Shown: positions 44,579 to 53,621 of the stretch, piece after piece
Layout of the letters: each line of letters opens with the position of its first letter
Position numbering within the stretch: the stretch's first letter is position 1
Source of the DNA: Salipaludibacillus keqinensis
GTDB taxonomy: Bacteria; Bacillota; Bacilli; Bacillales; Salisediminibacteriaceae
Reading direction: 5' to 3'
Assembly (NCBI RefSeq): GCF_003226325.1
Contig: NZ_PDOD01000002.1
Coordinates: forward strand, 682,001-746,000
DNA length: 64,000 bases
Made by a program: the position numbers and the translations under genes
Notes under the pieces: model-generated
What the model was told of the DNA's origin: nothing
The model's input: only the letters and a program-made list of their open reading frames with translations
Databases searched by the model: none

Positions 44579-45085
44579 GTGACATATTTAAAATATCTGT
44601 TATGTAAACGAGCTTTCACACTAATTGAAACGATGGCTGGACTTTTGTTAATATCTATTATTTTAATAAGTTTTTTTAGTTTTTTTGGGCAATCACTACT
44701 TTTTTCATCTAAAGCTGAAGATAATTACTCATCAACGAACTTAGTAAACGGCCTCGTTAATGAAGTTGAGGGAAATGAGGCTATAATCAATTATTTAGAA
44801 AACACACAACTTAATTTAGGTTGTAACAATGATTCAGGAATTATATTACCTCAGGATGAATCGAGTATTCCAAGTTTTAATATGGTTCAGCTTGGGCTTT
44901 TATTTGATGAAGAATCGGAAAGCTACTATTACCCCTTAAATAATAAAAGGTACGTTGCCGAAGTGAAAATCTGCCAACAAACTGAACAAGAAGTAGATCT
45001 TTCTTTATTTAGAATACATGGGAAAATATCAGAATCAGGGCAAGCGGCTTCTTCTGAGGTGTATCATTATATTAATTTGAAATAA
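44579..45085 (+). CDS. Minor prepilin-like protein (PilV/GspI type)
   Basis: 168-residue protein with the prepilin signal KRAFTLIETMAGLLLI: leader of 12 residues ending in Ala, Phe at +1 and Glu at +5, then a hydrophobic helix. The remaining part is small and contains two cysteines (in LGCNND and KICQQ) that could form a disulfide, perhaps made by the BdbC module at 3628-4537. The start is GTG with GAGGTG 6 bp upstream. Lies 55 bp after the beta-helix pilin and 17 bp before the next gene. Confidence 0.75.
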   Translation: MTYLKYLLCKRAFTLIETMAGLLLISIILISFFSFFGQSLLFSSKAEDNYSSTNLVNGLVNEVEGNEAIINYLENTQLNLGCNNDSGIILPQDESSIPSFNMVQLGLLFDEESESYYYPLNNKRYVAEVKICQQTEQEVDLSLFRIHGKISESGQAASSEVYHYINLK

Positions 45086-45102
45086 AAGGTGTGTGGATAA
45101 AG

Positions 45103-46107
45103 ATGGGCATTAATAATGAAAAAGGGTATGTTTTGGTCCTAACCTTAGTAATAATTGTTATTATTGGTGTGCTTATTCCTCCTCTTATCGGAAGTGCCTT
45201 AAGTAGTGCCTCTCAAGCTCAAAGGTCAGAAGAAAACAGTCAATTAATTAAAATGAATGAAATGGGGATTATGTCCGCCCGGAACTCGGTTCTGGAAAAG
45301 GTGGAAGATATAAACCAATTATCTGAAACGGACGTCAATAGTGTGATTAATTACCTTGAACGTGAATTGAATTTTCAACCTATTGATCTCTCTTTTCAAA
45401 ACTATAAAGGAAAAGTAAATGGCTCCTTTATTCCAGAGCAAACGAATGATAATGAAATTATTATTACGTATCAAATAGAATCAAACCTTCTTAATAGTAG
45501 AAGTAGTTACAAAGAAACAGAAGAGATCTTTACAATAAGGTCTAATTCCGGTGGCACCTCTAGTGGGAATCATTTTGATTGGAGTCAAATCGAAGAGGAT
45601 CCACCTTTTCAACAATTAAATTCGCGCGATGTTAAAACAACTGGTAACAACAGAGAAATCACAGTAAATGGTAATGCTACATTTAGAGACCAATTACAAA
45701 TAAACAATGGCTTAGTAGAAGTGACAGATCATCTAGCTCTGATTAGTGGGGGGAGAATCAACCCCCACTCTCGGTTAATAGTAAGTGGAAATCTTTTAGT
45801 AAAAGATCGTAACTTAATAATAAATAATATGGCTGAAGTGATCGTCCAAAATGATTTCTATTTAGAGAATGCAGAGGTAATATTTCAAAATTCATCCAAC
45901 CAGAAAGAATATTTATGTGTCCAGGGAGATGTTAAAAAACCTTTAAATTCTTCAACTCAGTTTGAGAAGATCGACTCTTGTCAGAATATTAATTCAAAAA
46001 AAGGTTTTTTTGTTGTTGGTGAAGTTATTGAGTACAATGGAACAGGTGAGGGCGAAGAAGGAACGGGCCCTGTTTGGTACCCTATAGGTACGTCAAGTAC
46101 AAACTGA
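45103..46107 (+). CDS. PilX/GspK-like pilin-type protein with beta-rich C-terminus
   Basis: 334-residue protein. A short leader MGINNEKG is followed by YVLVLTLVIIVIIGVLIPP, a hydrophobic helix without the Glu at +5, as in PilX/GspK-type initiators. Residues about 160-300 consist of short repeats with Gly/Asn turns (REITVNGNATFRD, SRLIVSGNLLVKD, AEVIVQNDFYLEN), again beta-helix-like, and two cysteines (LCVQGD, SCQN). AAGGTG precedes the ATG at 45103; GTG at 45091 is also in frame. Third gene of the operon, closed by a bidirectional terminator. Confidence 0.7.
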   Translation: MGINNEKGYVLVLTLVIIVIIGVLIPPLIGSALSSASQAQRSEENSQLIKMNEMGIMSARNSVLEKVEDINQLSETDVNSVINYLERELNFQPIDLSFQNYKGKVNGSFIPEQTNDNEIIITYQIESNLLNSRSSYKETEEIFTIRSNSGGTSSGNHFDWSQIEEDPPFQQLNSRDVKTTGNNREITVNGNATFRDQLQINNGLVEVTDHLALISGGRINPHSRLIVSGNLLVKDRNLIINNMAEVIVQNDFYLENAEVIFQNSSNQKEYLCVQGDVKKPLNSSTQFEKIDSCQNINSKKGFFVVGEVIEYNGTGEGEEGTGPVWYPIGTSSTN

Positions 46108-46146
46108 TTCGTAATCTACTTTCAAAACTCAACTAAAAAATAGCAA

Positions 46147-46178
46147 AAGAAGGCGCCCACCTGGACGCCTTCTTTTTT
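46147..46178. terminator. Bidirectional Rho-independent terminator
   Basis: Stem AAGAAGGCG/CGCCTTCTT with a 10-nt loop and six T on the plus strand; on the minus strand an A/T-rich tail follows. It separates the pilin-like operon from the convergent VanW-family gene. Confidence 0.85.
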
Positions 46179-47991
46179 AATACCCTTTAATTGGATGACC
46201 ATCTTCGTCGTATTTAGGAAAGGGCTCTTCAGAGTCCTCGTCCCACTCGTCGGGGTATGTGCCTTGTTGTCCACCTGGAGAACTTCCAGGATTTCCGGAC
46301 TGGCCATTTCCACTCCAATTATTGTTCGGTGAGGATTCCCCTCCTTGGTCATCTTGGCCATTCCAAGACTCCCCTCCAGGAGTGTAGCCACCCCATTGTC
46401 CTTCTTCATCATTATTAGGCGCAGTATCTCCTCTTTGCCAGCTATCGTCATCGTCATTCCATGATCCACTTGGCGGGGTTCCTTGACCTCCGCCTCTATT
46501 CCATGAATCGCTTGGCGGGGTACCTTGTTGGCCGCCACTATCGCCCCACGATCCATCAGGGGAGGTTCCAAAACCTTCATCGTCATTATTCCAGAAATCT
46601 CCAGGTGCTGAACCGCTGCCTGAACCTTCATAATCATCCCATGATTCTCCAGGGGCGGGTTCTTGACCTGGTGGCATTCCTTCACCATTCGAATCACCCC
46701 ACGGCTGCTCCCCATTTCCTTCTGGTGGACCACCCCATGGTTGATCTTCTGATGGAGGTGGGCCTTGATAACTTCCATCACCATTTTCACCATAAAATCC
46801 GTCTGGCTGCATTGGCTCTTCCTCTTCTTCAATTAGATCTTCTTTGCTTCTTATTTCCACACGGTGAACAGGTGCGTAGTAATCATTGGCTATTTGTTGA
46901 CTAGTGTTTTCTTCGTCCAATGGATTGATAATTGCCCGCACTAATTCGTAATTCATTCCGTCCATTCCGGGATGATCGATCTGTGTCGATCCTTTCGCTA
47001 GGTTCTCAGAATATTGAACGATTGTTCTAGGCGTGATGGTTTCTTCGTTTTCCAATTCAACGGTAATCACATAAGGAAATTCTTCACCAATAAACCCAAC
47101 TGTTAATTGATTGTTCGTAAATTGAAATTGAAGTTCATAATCGATCGGGTTTGGGTTATCAAAAACTAAATCTTGTTGCTCTGAAACGATTTTTGCATCA
47201 TAGCCCAAAGGAATGTCATCGATCATGACATCGTTCTGAGCTCTTTCTATTAAATGAAAATTACTTTGAAGCAACAATTCGTAAATAGCAGATCCCAGCA
47301 CGGAAAGAGGTTTCTCTGTAACAGAGTCGATCCTCGCTTCTTCTAACGTATCTAAAACAGAAAATCTACTATCTGCCTCTATCGTGATCGTGGGCAAATC
47401 ATGAATAACTGCTTCAAGTAAAGGAGAATCAATAAAGCGTGACGTTTCCTGGATTTGCTGTTCCTTATCTACTTGGTCTTCGAACACATATTCATGGACA
47501 TTAATCACGACATCTTGATTGGGCAAGGTAGAAATTTCTTCTTCCATATCATAAAGTAGCTCTTCTGTAAAAACCACCTGTTCAATGTCTGAATAAAATT
47601 CGAAAGCTTCCAACGTAGATATGAGCTGCTGTTCATTTCCGAGAACAGTTAAACTCTCTTGAAGTTCCTCTGAAAACATCATGTCCTCGATCGTCTCATC
47701 AACTAAAAAATTCAAATCTGACGTAGGATATGTTTCTTCTTTATCAAACCAGCGTAATACGATGGATCTCTCAGCCTTCCAACTTTCTACATTTTGCTGA
47801 ACTTGTATACTAGCTTCGTCTTGATTTAATTCACTAATATCCATATTGGCAATTTGTGTTTCCGGTTCAAACCGTTCTTCCTCAAAAAAAGTAGAGTAAA
47901 CCAATGTCGCCGAGTATGTAAACAGTGATAAAAAGATCAAACTGCCCGTCATAATCATTAATGAGGACACAAACCATTGCCATTTTTTCAT
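46177..47991 (-). CDS. VanW-family membrane-anchored protein with Gly/Trp/Asp-rich tail
   Basis: 604-residue protein. An N-terminal membrane helix (about 8-33) is followed by an extracytoplasmic region; a VanW-type domain lies at about 225-320 (LSVLGSAIYELLLQSNFHLIE, IPLGYDAKIV, DLVFDNPNPIDYELQF). The last ~215 residues are low complexity: Gly, Ser, Pro, Asp, Asn with Trp every 10-20 residues (PWGDS, SWDDYE, SWNDDD). The VanW domain has no firm function. It is encoded in the pilus locus, convergent with the minor pilins. The ATG at 47991 follows GAGGTT. Confidence 0.75.
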   Translation of the reverse strand: MKKWQWFVSSLMIMTGSLIFLSLFTYSATLVYSTFFEEERFEPETQIANMDISELNQDEASIQVQQNVESWKAERSIVLRWFDKEETYPTSDLNFLVDETIEDMMFSEELQESLTVLGNEQQLISTLEAFEFYSDIEQVVFTEELLYDMEEEISTLPNQDVVINVHEYVFEDQVDKEQQIQETSRFIDSPLLEAVIHDLPTITIEADSRFSVLDTLEEARIDSVTEKPLSVLGSAIYELLLQSNFHLIERAQNDVMIDDIPLGYDAKIVSEQQDLVFDNPNPIDYELQFQFTNNQLTVGFIGEEFPYVITVELENEETITPRTIVQYSENLAKGSTQIDHPGMDGMNYELVRAIINPLDEENTSQQIANDYYAPVHRVEIRSKEDLIEEEEEPMQPDGFYGENGDGSYQGPPPSEDQPWGGPPEGNGEQPWGDSNGEGMPPGQEPAPGESWDDYEGSGSGSAPGDFWNNDDEGFGTSPDGSWGDSGGQQGTPPSDSWNRGGGQGTPPSGSWNDDDDSWQRGDTAPNNDEEGQWGGYTPGGESWNGQDDQGGESSPNNNWSGNGQSGNPGSSPGGQQGTYPDEWDEDSEEPFPKYDEDGHPIKGY

Positions 47992-48045
47992 ATAATAACC
48001 TCTTTCATAAGTTACTAATTCATTCATTTCTATTCTCAAAGTCTA

Positions 48046-48288
48046 CTAAACTTCTATTGAACGGGAACGTTGAGCAAATAGAGTGGCTGTCAAAATGACT
48101 AACAATAACACTATGGCACCTGCAATCGCCCAATGCACCACTTCCAACAAAAACAATGCTAAATAAAAATAGAAAGCAGAAAGAATAATATGGAGGAACG
48201 TTGTAAGTTTATTAAATACAGATGGTAAAAGTAATAGGATTGGAATTAGAATCAGAATGCCAATCAACGCCATGAAAATAGGTACCAT
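48046..48288 (-). CDS. Small membrane protein, function unknown
   Basis: 80-residue protein with three predicted helices (about 3-23, 30-48, 50-71) and a short basic tail (QRSRSIEV). I do not recognise it. It starts the transcript that continues into the VanW-family gene 54 bp downstream. AAGGAG lies rather far (about 14 bp) from the ATG. It may help place the VanW protein or belong to the pilus locus; this is only positional. Confidence 0.6.
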   Translation of the reverse strand: MVPIFMALIGILILIPILLLLPSVFNKLTTFLHIILSAFYFYLALFLLEVVHWAIAGAIVLLLVILTATLFAQRSRSIEV

Positions 48289-48529
48289 AAAAACGCGTTC
48301 ACTCCTTAAAAAACTTATACTCTCCTTTAATTAAACCACTGTAATAGGTCTTAAGCAATAATAATCTATAAGTAATTCCCTTTTATCAACGTTCAAGTCG
48401 CTTCTAAAAGGAAAGAGAGATAAAATTTAACTTTTTTATATTATTAAAGCTGCCCTTAAAAAAGAAGCACGCTTATTTGCAAGCCCGCCCCATTAGTATT
48501 ACGATGTGCTACCTCATATTATTAATTTC

Positions 48530-50227
48530 TTAAGAAAACTGAGCCACTTTATTTCTCCCTTTTTGCTTAGCTCCTGTATACATAGCCCGGTCAGCATTTC
48601 GAAGTACAGAGATTGGGGACTCATCTTCTTCGCTTTTTGATGCAACTCCGATGCTTGCTGTAATTCGAACAGACTTCCTGTCTCCACTCTGAAGATCTTC
48701 AGACACACTGAACAAGTGACATTCTATGGCTTGTCTAACCTTTTCTGCTATTTGATAGGCTTTAAATAACGGTGTGTTCTTCAATAACACAACAAATTCT
48801 TCTCCACCGTAACGTGCCAGAACGGCTTCGCTTCCTAATGTATTCGTTAAAACAGATGAAACTTGTTTCAGTACCTCATTGCCGCTTTGATGACCATACG
48901 TATCGTTAATTCTCTTGAAATGGTCTAGATCAAGCAGAATTATTGCATAGTTCGTTTGCTCATTATCTCGATCATAATCATCGAGCAATAATCGCTCAAA
49001 GTATTTGAAGTTATAAAGATTTGTTAAGGGACATCGTTCACTTTCTTTTTTAGTCTGCTCCAAGTGTTTCGCATTTTGTAGGGCAACAGATAGATAGTTA
49101 GCAATAATTTCGAGCAAGATTTGATGGCTTTTTTCAAACGCATTCTTCTTTTCGGTGGTGAGGGTTACAACCCCGATCACTTGATGATTTCGAATCGAAG
49201 GAGCCGATAAGATGGATTCAACGCCTTCGCACATGCCATGCTCATCCAATTCCTGCCATTGTTTGCTCGATCGATATAAGATTGATTCGCCTTCTTTAGA
49301 AACATATTGACTGATAGGATCCCCTTCACTTAACTTCACATGAGAATGGGTCGGTGAGTGCTGCGTGTAAAGTGGACGGATTATATCTCCTTCTGTTCTC
49401 TCATAAAGAAAAATACCGTGTGCGGGGAACACTTTCGAACATGTCTCGATAAACAGCTCTAAAATTTCTTCCACAGTAAGACGGTCGTTCACTTCATAGC
49501 CAAAAGTACTTGCCTTCTTTAATAAACCAGTCGTCTTTTTGCTTTCATTGTATACTTTTAGAATGAGTGATACTGTCACAATTGGAATACCAACAAGCAG
49601 GACGGCCAAATGACCGATTTCTTGATATAATACGGCAAGGGTTAACCCTACTGGTAGAATTAAGATACCTGAAACGGTTTCCCAAATTAACGCTTCATCA
49701 AAAAATTTAATGTTTCTCATGTTAAGGAACCAATAGCGGATAAGAAAAATCAATCCGTTGTTTAAGAAAATGTACGTGGTAATGTAAACGAGGATTGGCA
49801 ACCATAAAGCCGAAATATAGGCTGTCGTCACTTCACCCACTTGACCGCCAAATAGATAAAACATTCCGGCAGCACCAAAGGACGTAGCGAGAAATAATAA
49901 TGAATTTAAAGGGAACCGGTAGCTTTCTTTTTTAGAAAGCTTCAGTTGAGATAATGTTGTCCCGAGGGCCACTTGGGTTACCATCGCTTCAACCAAAAGA
50001 CCAAAATGTAGAAAAATCGCTAAAGAAATCCCATGGAGCGGGATGAGTGAGGTTTGTTTTACTTGAATAGGGAAAAGGGAGGCAATCAAAATCAGAACAG
50101 TAAAAGACACGATCGGAATCCAAGCTGTTTGCAGAAGTTCATACGTGTTTTCAGCCACATAAAAAATAAATGGCGGAAATGTCACTAGCCATAAAAACCA
50201 AACGATCCGTTGTTGCCGTTCCGACAT
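48530..50227 (-). CDS. Membrane diguanylate cyclase (7-8 TM, GAF, GGDEF)
   Basis: 565-residue protein. Residues about 1-220 form seven or eight membrane helices, followed by a GAF domain (about 240-375) and a C-terminal GGDEF domain (about 395-560) with the active signature RYGGEEFVVLL and FKRINDTYGHQSGN. No RxxD inhibitory site is seen before GGEEF. It should make c-di-GMP in response to a membrane or GAF signal. It sits next to the type IV pilus locus, whose PilB carries an N-terminal domain of a class that can bind c-di-GMP. Single gene. Confidence 0.9.
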   Translation of the reverse strand: MSERQQRIVWFLWLVTFPPFIFYVAENTYELLQTAWIPIVSFTVLILIASLFPIQVKQTSLIPLHGISLAIFLHFGLLVEAMVTQVALGTTLSQLKLSKKESYRFPLNSLLFLATSFGAAGMFYLFGGQVGEVTTAYISALWLPILVYITTYIFLNNGLIFLIRYWFLNMRNIKFFDEALIWETVSGILILPVGLTLAVLYQEIGHLAVLLVGIPIVTVSLILKVYNESKKTTGLLKKASTFGYEVNDRLTVEEILELFIETCSKVFPAHGIFLYERTEGDIIRPLYTQHSPTHSHVKLSEGDPISQYVSKEGESILYRSSKQWQELDEHGMCEGVESILSAPSIRNHQVIGVVTLTTEKKNAFEKSHQILLEIIANYLSVALQNAKHLEQTKKESERCPLTNLYNFKYFERLLLDDYDRDNEQTNYAIILLDLDHFKRINDTYGHQSGNEVLKQVSSVLTNTLGSEAVLARYGGEEFVVLLKNTPLFKAYQIAEKVRQAIECHLFSVSEDLQSGDRKSVRITASIGVASKSEEDESPISVLRNADRAMYTGAKQKGRNKVAQFS

Positions 50228-50371
50228 TGTCTACACACCCTTTATGTAAGTTAAAATTGTAATTGTTTGAATTTTCCAACCAATCCAACTTTTATATTAC
50301 CATGGCTTCATTCTTTTGTTAAGACAAATGACTCATAAAAGTTTATTTATTTAGACAATAGGCCTACGATA

Positions 50372-51679
50372 CTAATTAGAACTTTTTCTTATGTTTTGCC
50401 GACATTCACTTATAAACTGATGCGACCCTGTAATAATTAAGACATCCGTGTCAGAGGCAGCTTTTATCCACTGTTCAATCCCTAATTTATAGTCCTTTAT
50501 CCACATCTCCTCAGTCAACTTCTTAGTTTCAAGAAGTTTATAATCCTCTTTTGTCATACTTCTATCTGAATCGAAAGTAGTATAAACGATCGGACAGTTC
50601 AACTGTCTTAATAAAGCAAGCATCTCTTTCACCGGTTTGTCTTTCATAGCTGCAAATAGCACGGTCACATTCTGTTCTGTATATTTCCTTCGTGTAAGCT
50701 GGCAAACTGTATGAATCGCTTCTATGTTATGAGCTGTGTCCATGATGACGGTTGGATGTTCTTGCACGACCTCCCACCTTCCTGGGATGAATGCTCTCAT
50801 CAAACCTTTTTGAATGTGCTCTTCATGAATTTTAGGAAATATCTTTTTGGACAAGTAATGGACGACCATGAGTGAAAGGCTTGCATTCACAGTTTGATGT
50901 TCACCTAATAAACGAATGGTGTAGTGCTGGTTCACTTCGCTATCATCGTATGTAAACAGTTGCTCGCTATTATTGATTTTTTCTGTTTTAAATTTAACGT
51001 TGTCAAATAAAGAAATCACATCCGCGCACTTCTTTATACCTACATTGACTAACTGCTCTAGCGCATCTCCTTGACTTGCAGTAAATAGAGGAACTTTCGG
51101 TTTGATGATGCCGGCTTTTTCTTTCGCTATGCTCTTTATGCTATCTCCGAGATAACGTTGGTGGTCCAGACCTACATTCGTAATAATCGTACATACAGGC
51201 TCATCAAGGACATTCGTTGCATCCAACCTTCCTCCCATGCCCGCTTCAACCAATACAACATCTATCGGCTGGATGAAGGCAAAATAATAGTAGGTTAAGG
51301 CCGTGAAACATTCAAATTCACTGACCATTTCTTTTCTTTCATATTCTACTGCCGAGACTGCTCCCTCAATCTCCCGACAGGCTAAGACGAACTCTTCATC
51401 TGAAACCGGATATTGATTGATCGTTATTTGGTCCTTTGCATCGCCAAATACGGGCGTATTAAACGCACCTACTTTGTATCCAGCTTCCTGAAGGATCGAT
51501 GACAGAAACGCGCACGTGGATCCTTTTCCATTTGTCCCAGCTACGTGAATCGCTTTTATTTTCTTTTCCGGATGGTCAAGGGCTGTCATTAACGCTTGCA
51601 TTCGGTCCAATGTGTAGACAATTCCTGCCCCTTGTTTTGATTCGATAAAAAGTCTAGCATCTTCCATATTTGTGATCAT
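50372..51679 (-). CDS. folC: Folylpolyglutamate synthase / dihydrofolate synthase
   Basis: 435-residue Mur-ligase-superfamily enzyme that adds glutamate to folates. Motifs: P-loop VAGTNGKGSTCAFL, the Omega loop SEFECFTALTYYYF, and VEAGMGGRLDATNV; the C-terminal domain has VIMDTAHNIEA and LFAAMKDK. GAGGAG precedes the ATG at 51679; an in-frame start 69 bp upstream is not conserved. In B. subtilis folC lies directly between valS and comC; here both sides carry inserted modules. Confidence 0.95.
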   Translation of the reverse strand: MITNMEDARLFIESKQGAGIVYTLDRMQALMTALDHPEKKIKAIHVAGTNGKGSTCAFLSSILQEAGYKVGAFNTPVFGDAKDQITINQYPVSDEEFVLACREIEGAVSAVEYERKEMVSEFECFTALTYYYFAFIQPIDVVLVEAGMGGRLDATNVLDEPVCTIITNVGLDHQRYLGDSIKSIAKEKAGIIKPKVPLFTASQGDALEQLVNVGIKKCADVISLFDNVKFKTEKINNSEQLFTYDDSEVNQHYTIRLLGEHQTVNASLSLMVVHYLSKKIFPKIHEEHIQKGLMRAFIPGRWEVVQEHPTVIMDTAHNIEAIHTVCQLTRRKYTEQNVTVLFAAMKDKPVKEMLALLRQLNCPIVYTTFDSDRSMTKEDYKLLETKKLTEEMWIKDYKLGIEQWIKAASDTDVLIITGSHQFISECRQNIRKSSN

Positions 51680-51811
51680 AGACGAACTCCTCTGTACAAT
51701 TTCTGTTGATTTTGTCCGGTAAACATGACATGATTCAATAAACATCACATGATTCTACTAGAATGAAGTTAAACACTCTTATAATATCACACGGGGAAAG
51801 GAAGCTCACTC

Positions 51812-52705
51812 TTGAAAAAAACTTCCGGCTGGATTGTTTATAACGGTCATCTGACATCAGATAAATTCCTTGATTATGTTCAATGGTTTATTGAAGCCGC
51901 CACTGAAAAAGGTATAGAAATCACAGCAAAAACAAATGATCAATTGCTCGTCACAACGGATAGTCCTATCTATGATGTGGAGGAGAAGAAGTCTATCGCG
52001 CTTCCTGATTTCGTTCATTTTGCTGATAAAGACCTGCATTTAGCCCGTCAGTTAAAAAGGCAAGGCATTCGATTATTTAATTCTCCAGAGGCGATTGCCT
52101 TATGTGACAACAAATCGTCCATGCATGAACAGTTGCTACATTCAGGGATTCCAACTCCATTAACGATGATTGCCCCAATGATCTATTCTGGAATGAAACT
52201 GTCTCATACACAATATTTAGAAGCCGTGGAAGATCACCTTGGTCTCCCTCTCATAGTAAAAGAAGCTTACGGTTCTTTTGGCCAGCAAGTGTATTGGGTG
52301 GAAACGAGATCAGAACTAGTAAGTATAGCTAAAAAGCTAGCTGGGATTGACCACCTCTATCAGCAACCAGTAAAAACGAGTATAGGCGTGGACCTTCGAT
52401 TAAATGTAGTAGGTAATCAGGTTGTCGCTGCAATGAAACGGACTTCAAAACGAGATTTTCGAGCGAATGTCACAGCTGGTGGAACGACGGAACCTTATAA
52501 ACCATCTACAGAAGAAAAGGATTTAGCCCTAGCCGCATCAAAAGCGGTCGGGACCGATTTTGCAGGTGTAGATTTGTTAATTGGAGAAGATGGACCTCTC
52601 GTTTGTGAAGTGAATTCTAATCCACATATCCGAAGTATTTATGAATGTACAGGTGTTGACGTGGCTATTCCAATGATAGACCATATTATCCAGCACAGTA
52701 GCTGA
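51812..52705 (+). CDS. RimK-type ATP-grasp ligase, first of a tandem pair
   Basis: 297-residue ATP-grasp protein. A pre-ATP-grasp N-terminal region (about 1-105) is followed by the ATP-grasp fold: LPLIVKEAYGSFGQQVYWV (ATP lysine and glycine loop), the middle VDLRLNVVGNQVVAAMKR, and the metal-binding end LVCEVNSNPHIRS (Glu-Val-Asn). This places it with RimK/LysX enzymes that join an amino acid or peptide to a carboxylate. Substrate unknown. TTG start with AAAGGAAG 7 bp upstream. Divergent from folC and 16 bp before a paralogue. Confidence 0.85.
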   Translation: MKKTSGWIVYNGHLTSDKFLDYVQWFIEAATEKGIEITAKTNDQLLVTTDSPIYDVEEKKSIALPDFVHFADKDLHLARQLKRQGIRLFNSPEAIALCDNKSSMHEQLLHSGIPTPLTMIAPMIYSGMKLSHTQYLEAVEDHLGLPLIVKEAYGSFGQQVYWVETRSELVSIAKKLAGIDHLYQQPVKTSIGVDLRLNVVGNQVVAAMKRTSKRDFRANVTAGGTTEPYKPSTEEKDLALAASKAVGTDFAGVDLLIGEDGPLVCEVNSNPHIRSIYECTGVDVAIPMIDHIIQHSS

Positions 52706-52721
52706 GAGACAGGAGGCCACT

Positions 52722-53585
52722 ATGACCCATTTAACAGGATGGCTGATATATCGGGAAAAAGATATTGTGAGAAACCGCCGATTTATAGACATGCTGCAAG
52801 AAGCGGCATCATCAAAAGAGATCACATTAAAACTTATTCCATACGAACAGTTGCAAATTGATGTTTCTCAGCAAGCAGGCTTTTTCCCAGCCAAAGACGG
52901 TGACAAACCTGATTTTATTATTAACCGATCCGTGTCACCATGGCTAAATGAGTTAGTCGAATTATTAGGGATTCGCTGTTTTAACCGGGCCTATGTCTCA
53001 AGAATTGCCAACGATAAACGGTTATCTCATGCCGTATTAGCCAATATAGGCATCCCCATGCTACAAAGTAGCGTGATCCATCGAAATCGTTTAACTGAAA
53101 ATGAGTCGGGCTTCTCTTCTCCCTATATTCTCAAAGACCCATTAGGTCGAGGAGGTACGGGTGTAGAATTAATTGATCCAAAAAAAGGATTAGGAAATAT
53201 AGCTGCCACGTTACAAGAAGACCTTCTGCATCAACCAGTAGGCGGAAAAAAGGGGAAAGATTTACGAGTTTATATCGTTGGAAACACCATTATCGGTGCC
53301 GTTCTTAGAGAGTCAGCCACTGACTTCCGTGCCAATCTTTCTACGGGCGGAAATTCAAGTCTTTATACACTAAGTGACGATGAAGTCTCTATCGTTCACA
53401 AAATTACCAATGCGATTCAAATAGATTTTGCAGGACTTGATTTCCTCATTGGAGATGATAACCGTCTTCTATTTAATGAACTAGAAGATGCAGTAGGGTG
53501 TCGAAGTTTATACATGAGTAGCGATATCAATATTGCTGATTTATTTATGGATTATATTTATCAAGAAATGACACCTAACCAATGA
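52722..53585 (+). CDS. RimK-type ATP-grasp ligase, second of a tandem pair
   Basis: 287-residue paralogue of the preceding gene, same layout: N-terminal region opening TGWLIYREKDIV (compare SGWIVYNGHLTS in the partner), then YILKDPLGRGGTGVEL, KDLRVYIVGNTIIGAVLRES, TDFRANLSTGGN and the end LLFNELEDAVGCRSLY. The terminal metal motif differs: Glu-Leu-Glu replaces the usual Glu-x-Asn. The two may work in series or as a heteromer, which is inference. AGGAGG precedes the ATG. A strong terminator follows, so the pair is a two-gene operon. Confidence 0.85.
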   Translation: MTHLTGWLIYREKDIVRNRRFIDMLQEAASSKEITLKLIPYEQLQIDVSQQAGFFPAKDGDKPDFIINRSVSPWLNELVELLGIRCFNRAYVSRIANDKRLSHAVLANIGIPMLQSSVIHRNRLTENESGFSSPYILKDPLGRGGTGVELIDPKKGLGNIAATLQEDLLHQPVGGKKGKDLRVYIVGNTIIGAVLRESATDFRANLSTGGNSSLYTLSDDEVSIVHKITNAIQIDFAGLDFLIGDDNRLLFNELEDAVGCRSLYMSSDINIADLFMDYIYQEMTPNQ

Positions 53586-53616
53586 AACTCTCCACTACTT
53601 TGTGGAGAGTTTTTTT
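53586..53616. terminator. Bidirectional terminator between ATP-grasp pair and liaR
   Basis: Stem AACTCTCCAC/GTGGAGAGTT with a 6-nt loop followed by T on the plus strand. It also lies just beyond the liaR stop on the minus strand, so it may serve both convergent operons. Confidence 0.85.
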
Positions 53617-53621
53617 CTGTC

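Noticed and set aside
46122-46832. 236-codon minus-strand frame with Met/Gly/His-rich sequence
   Set aside because: It overlaps the low-complexity 3' half of the VanW-family gene in another frame; repetitive codons keep it open, with no start signal.
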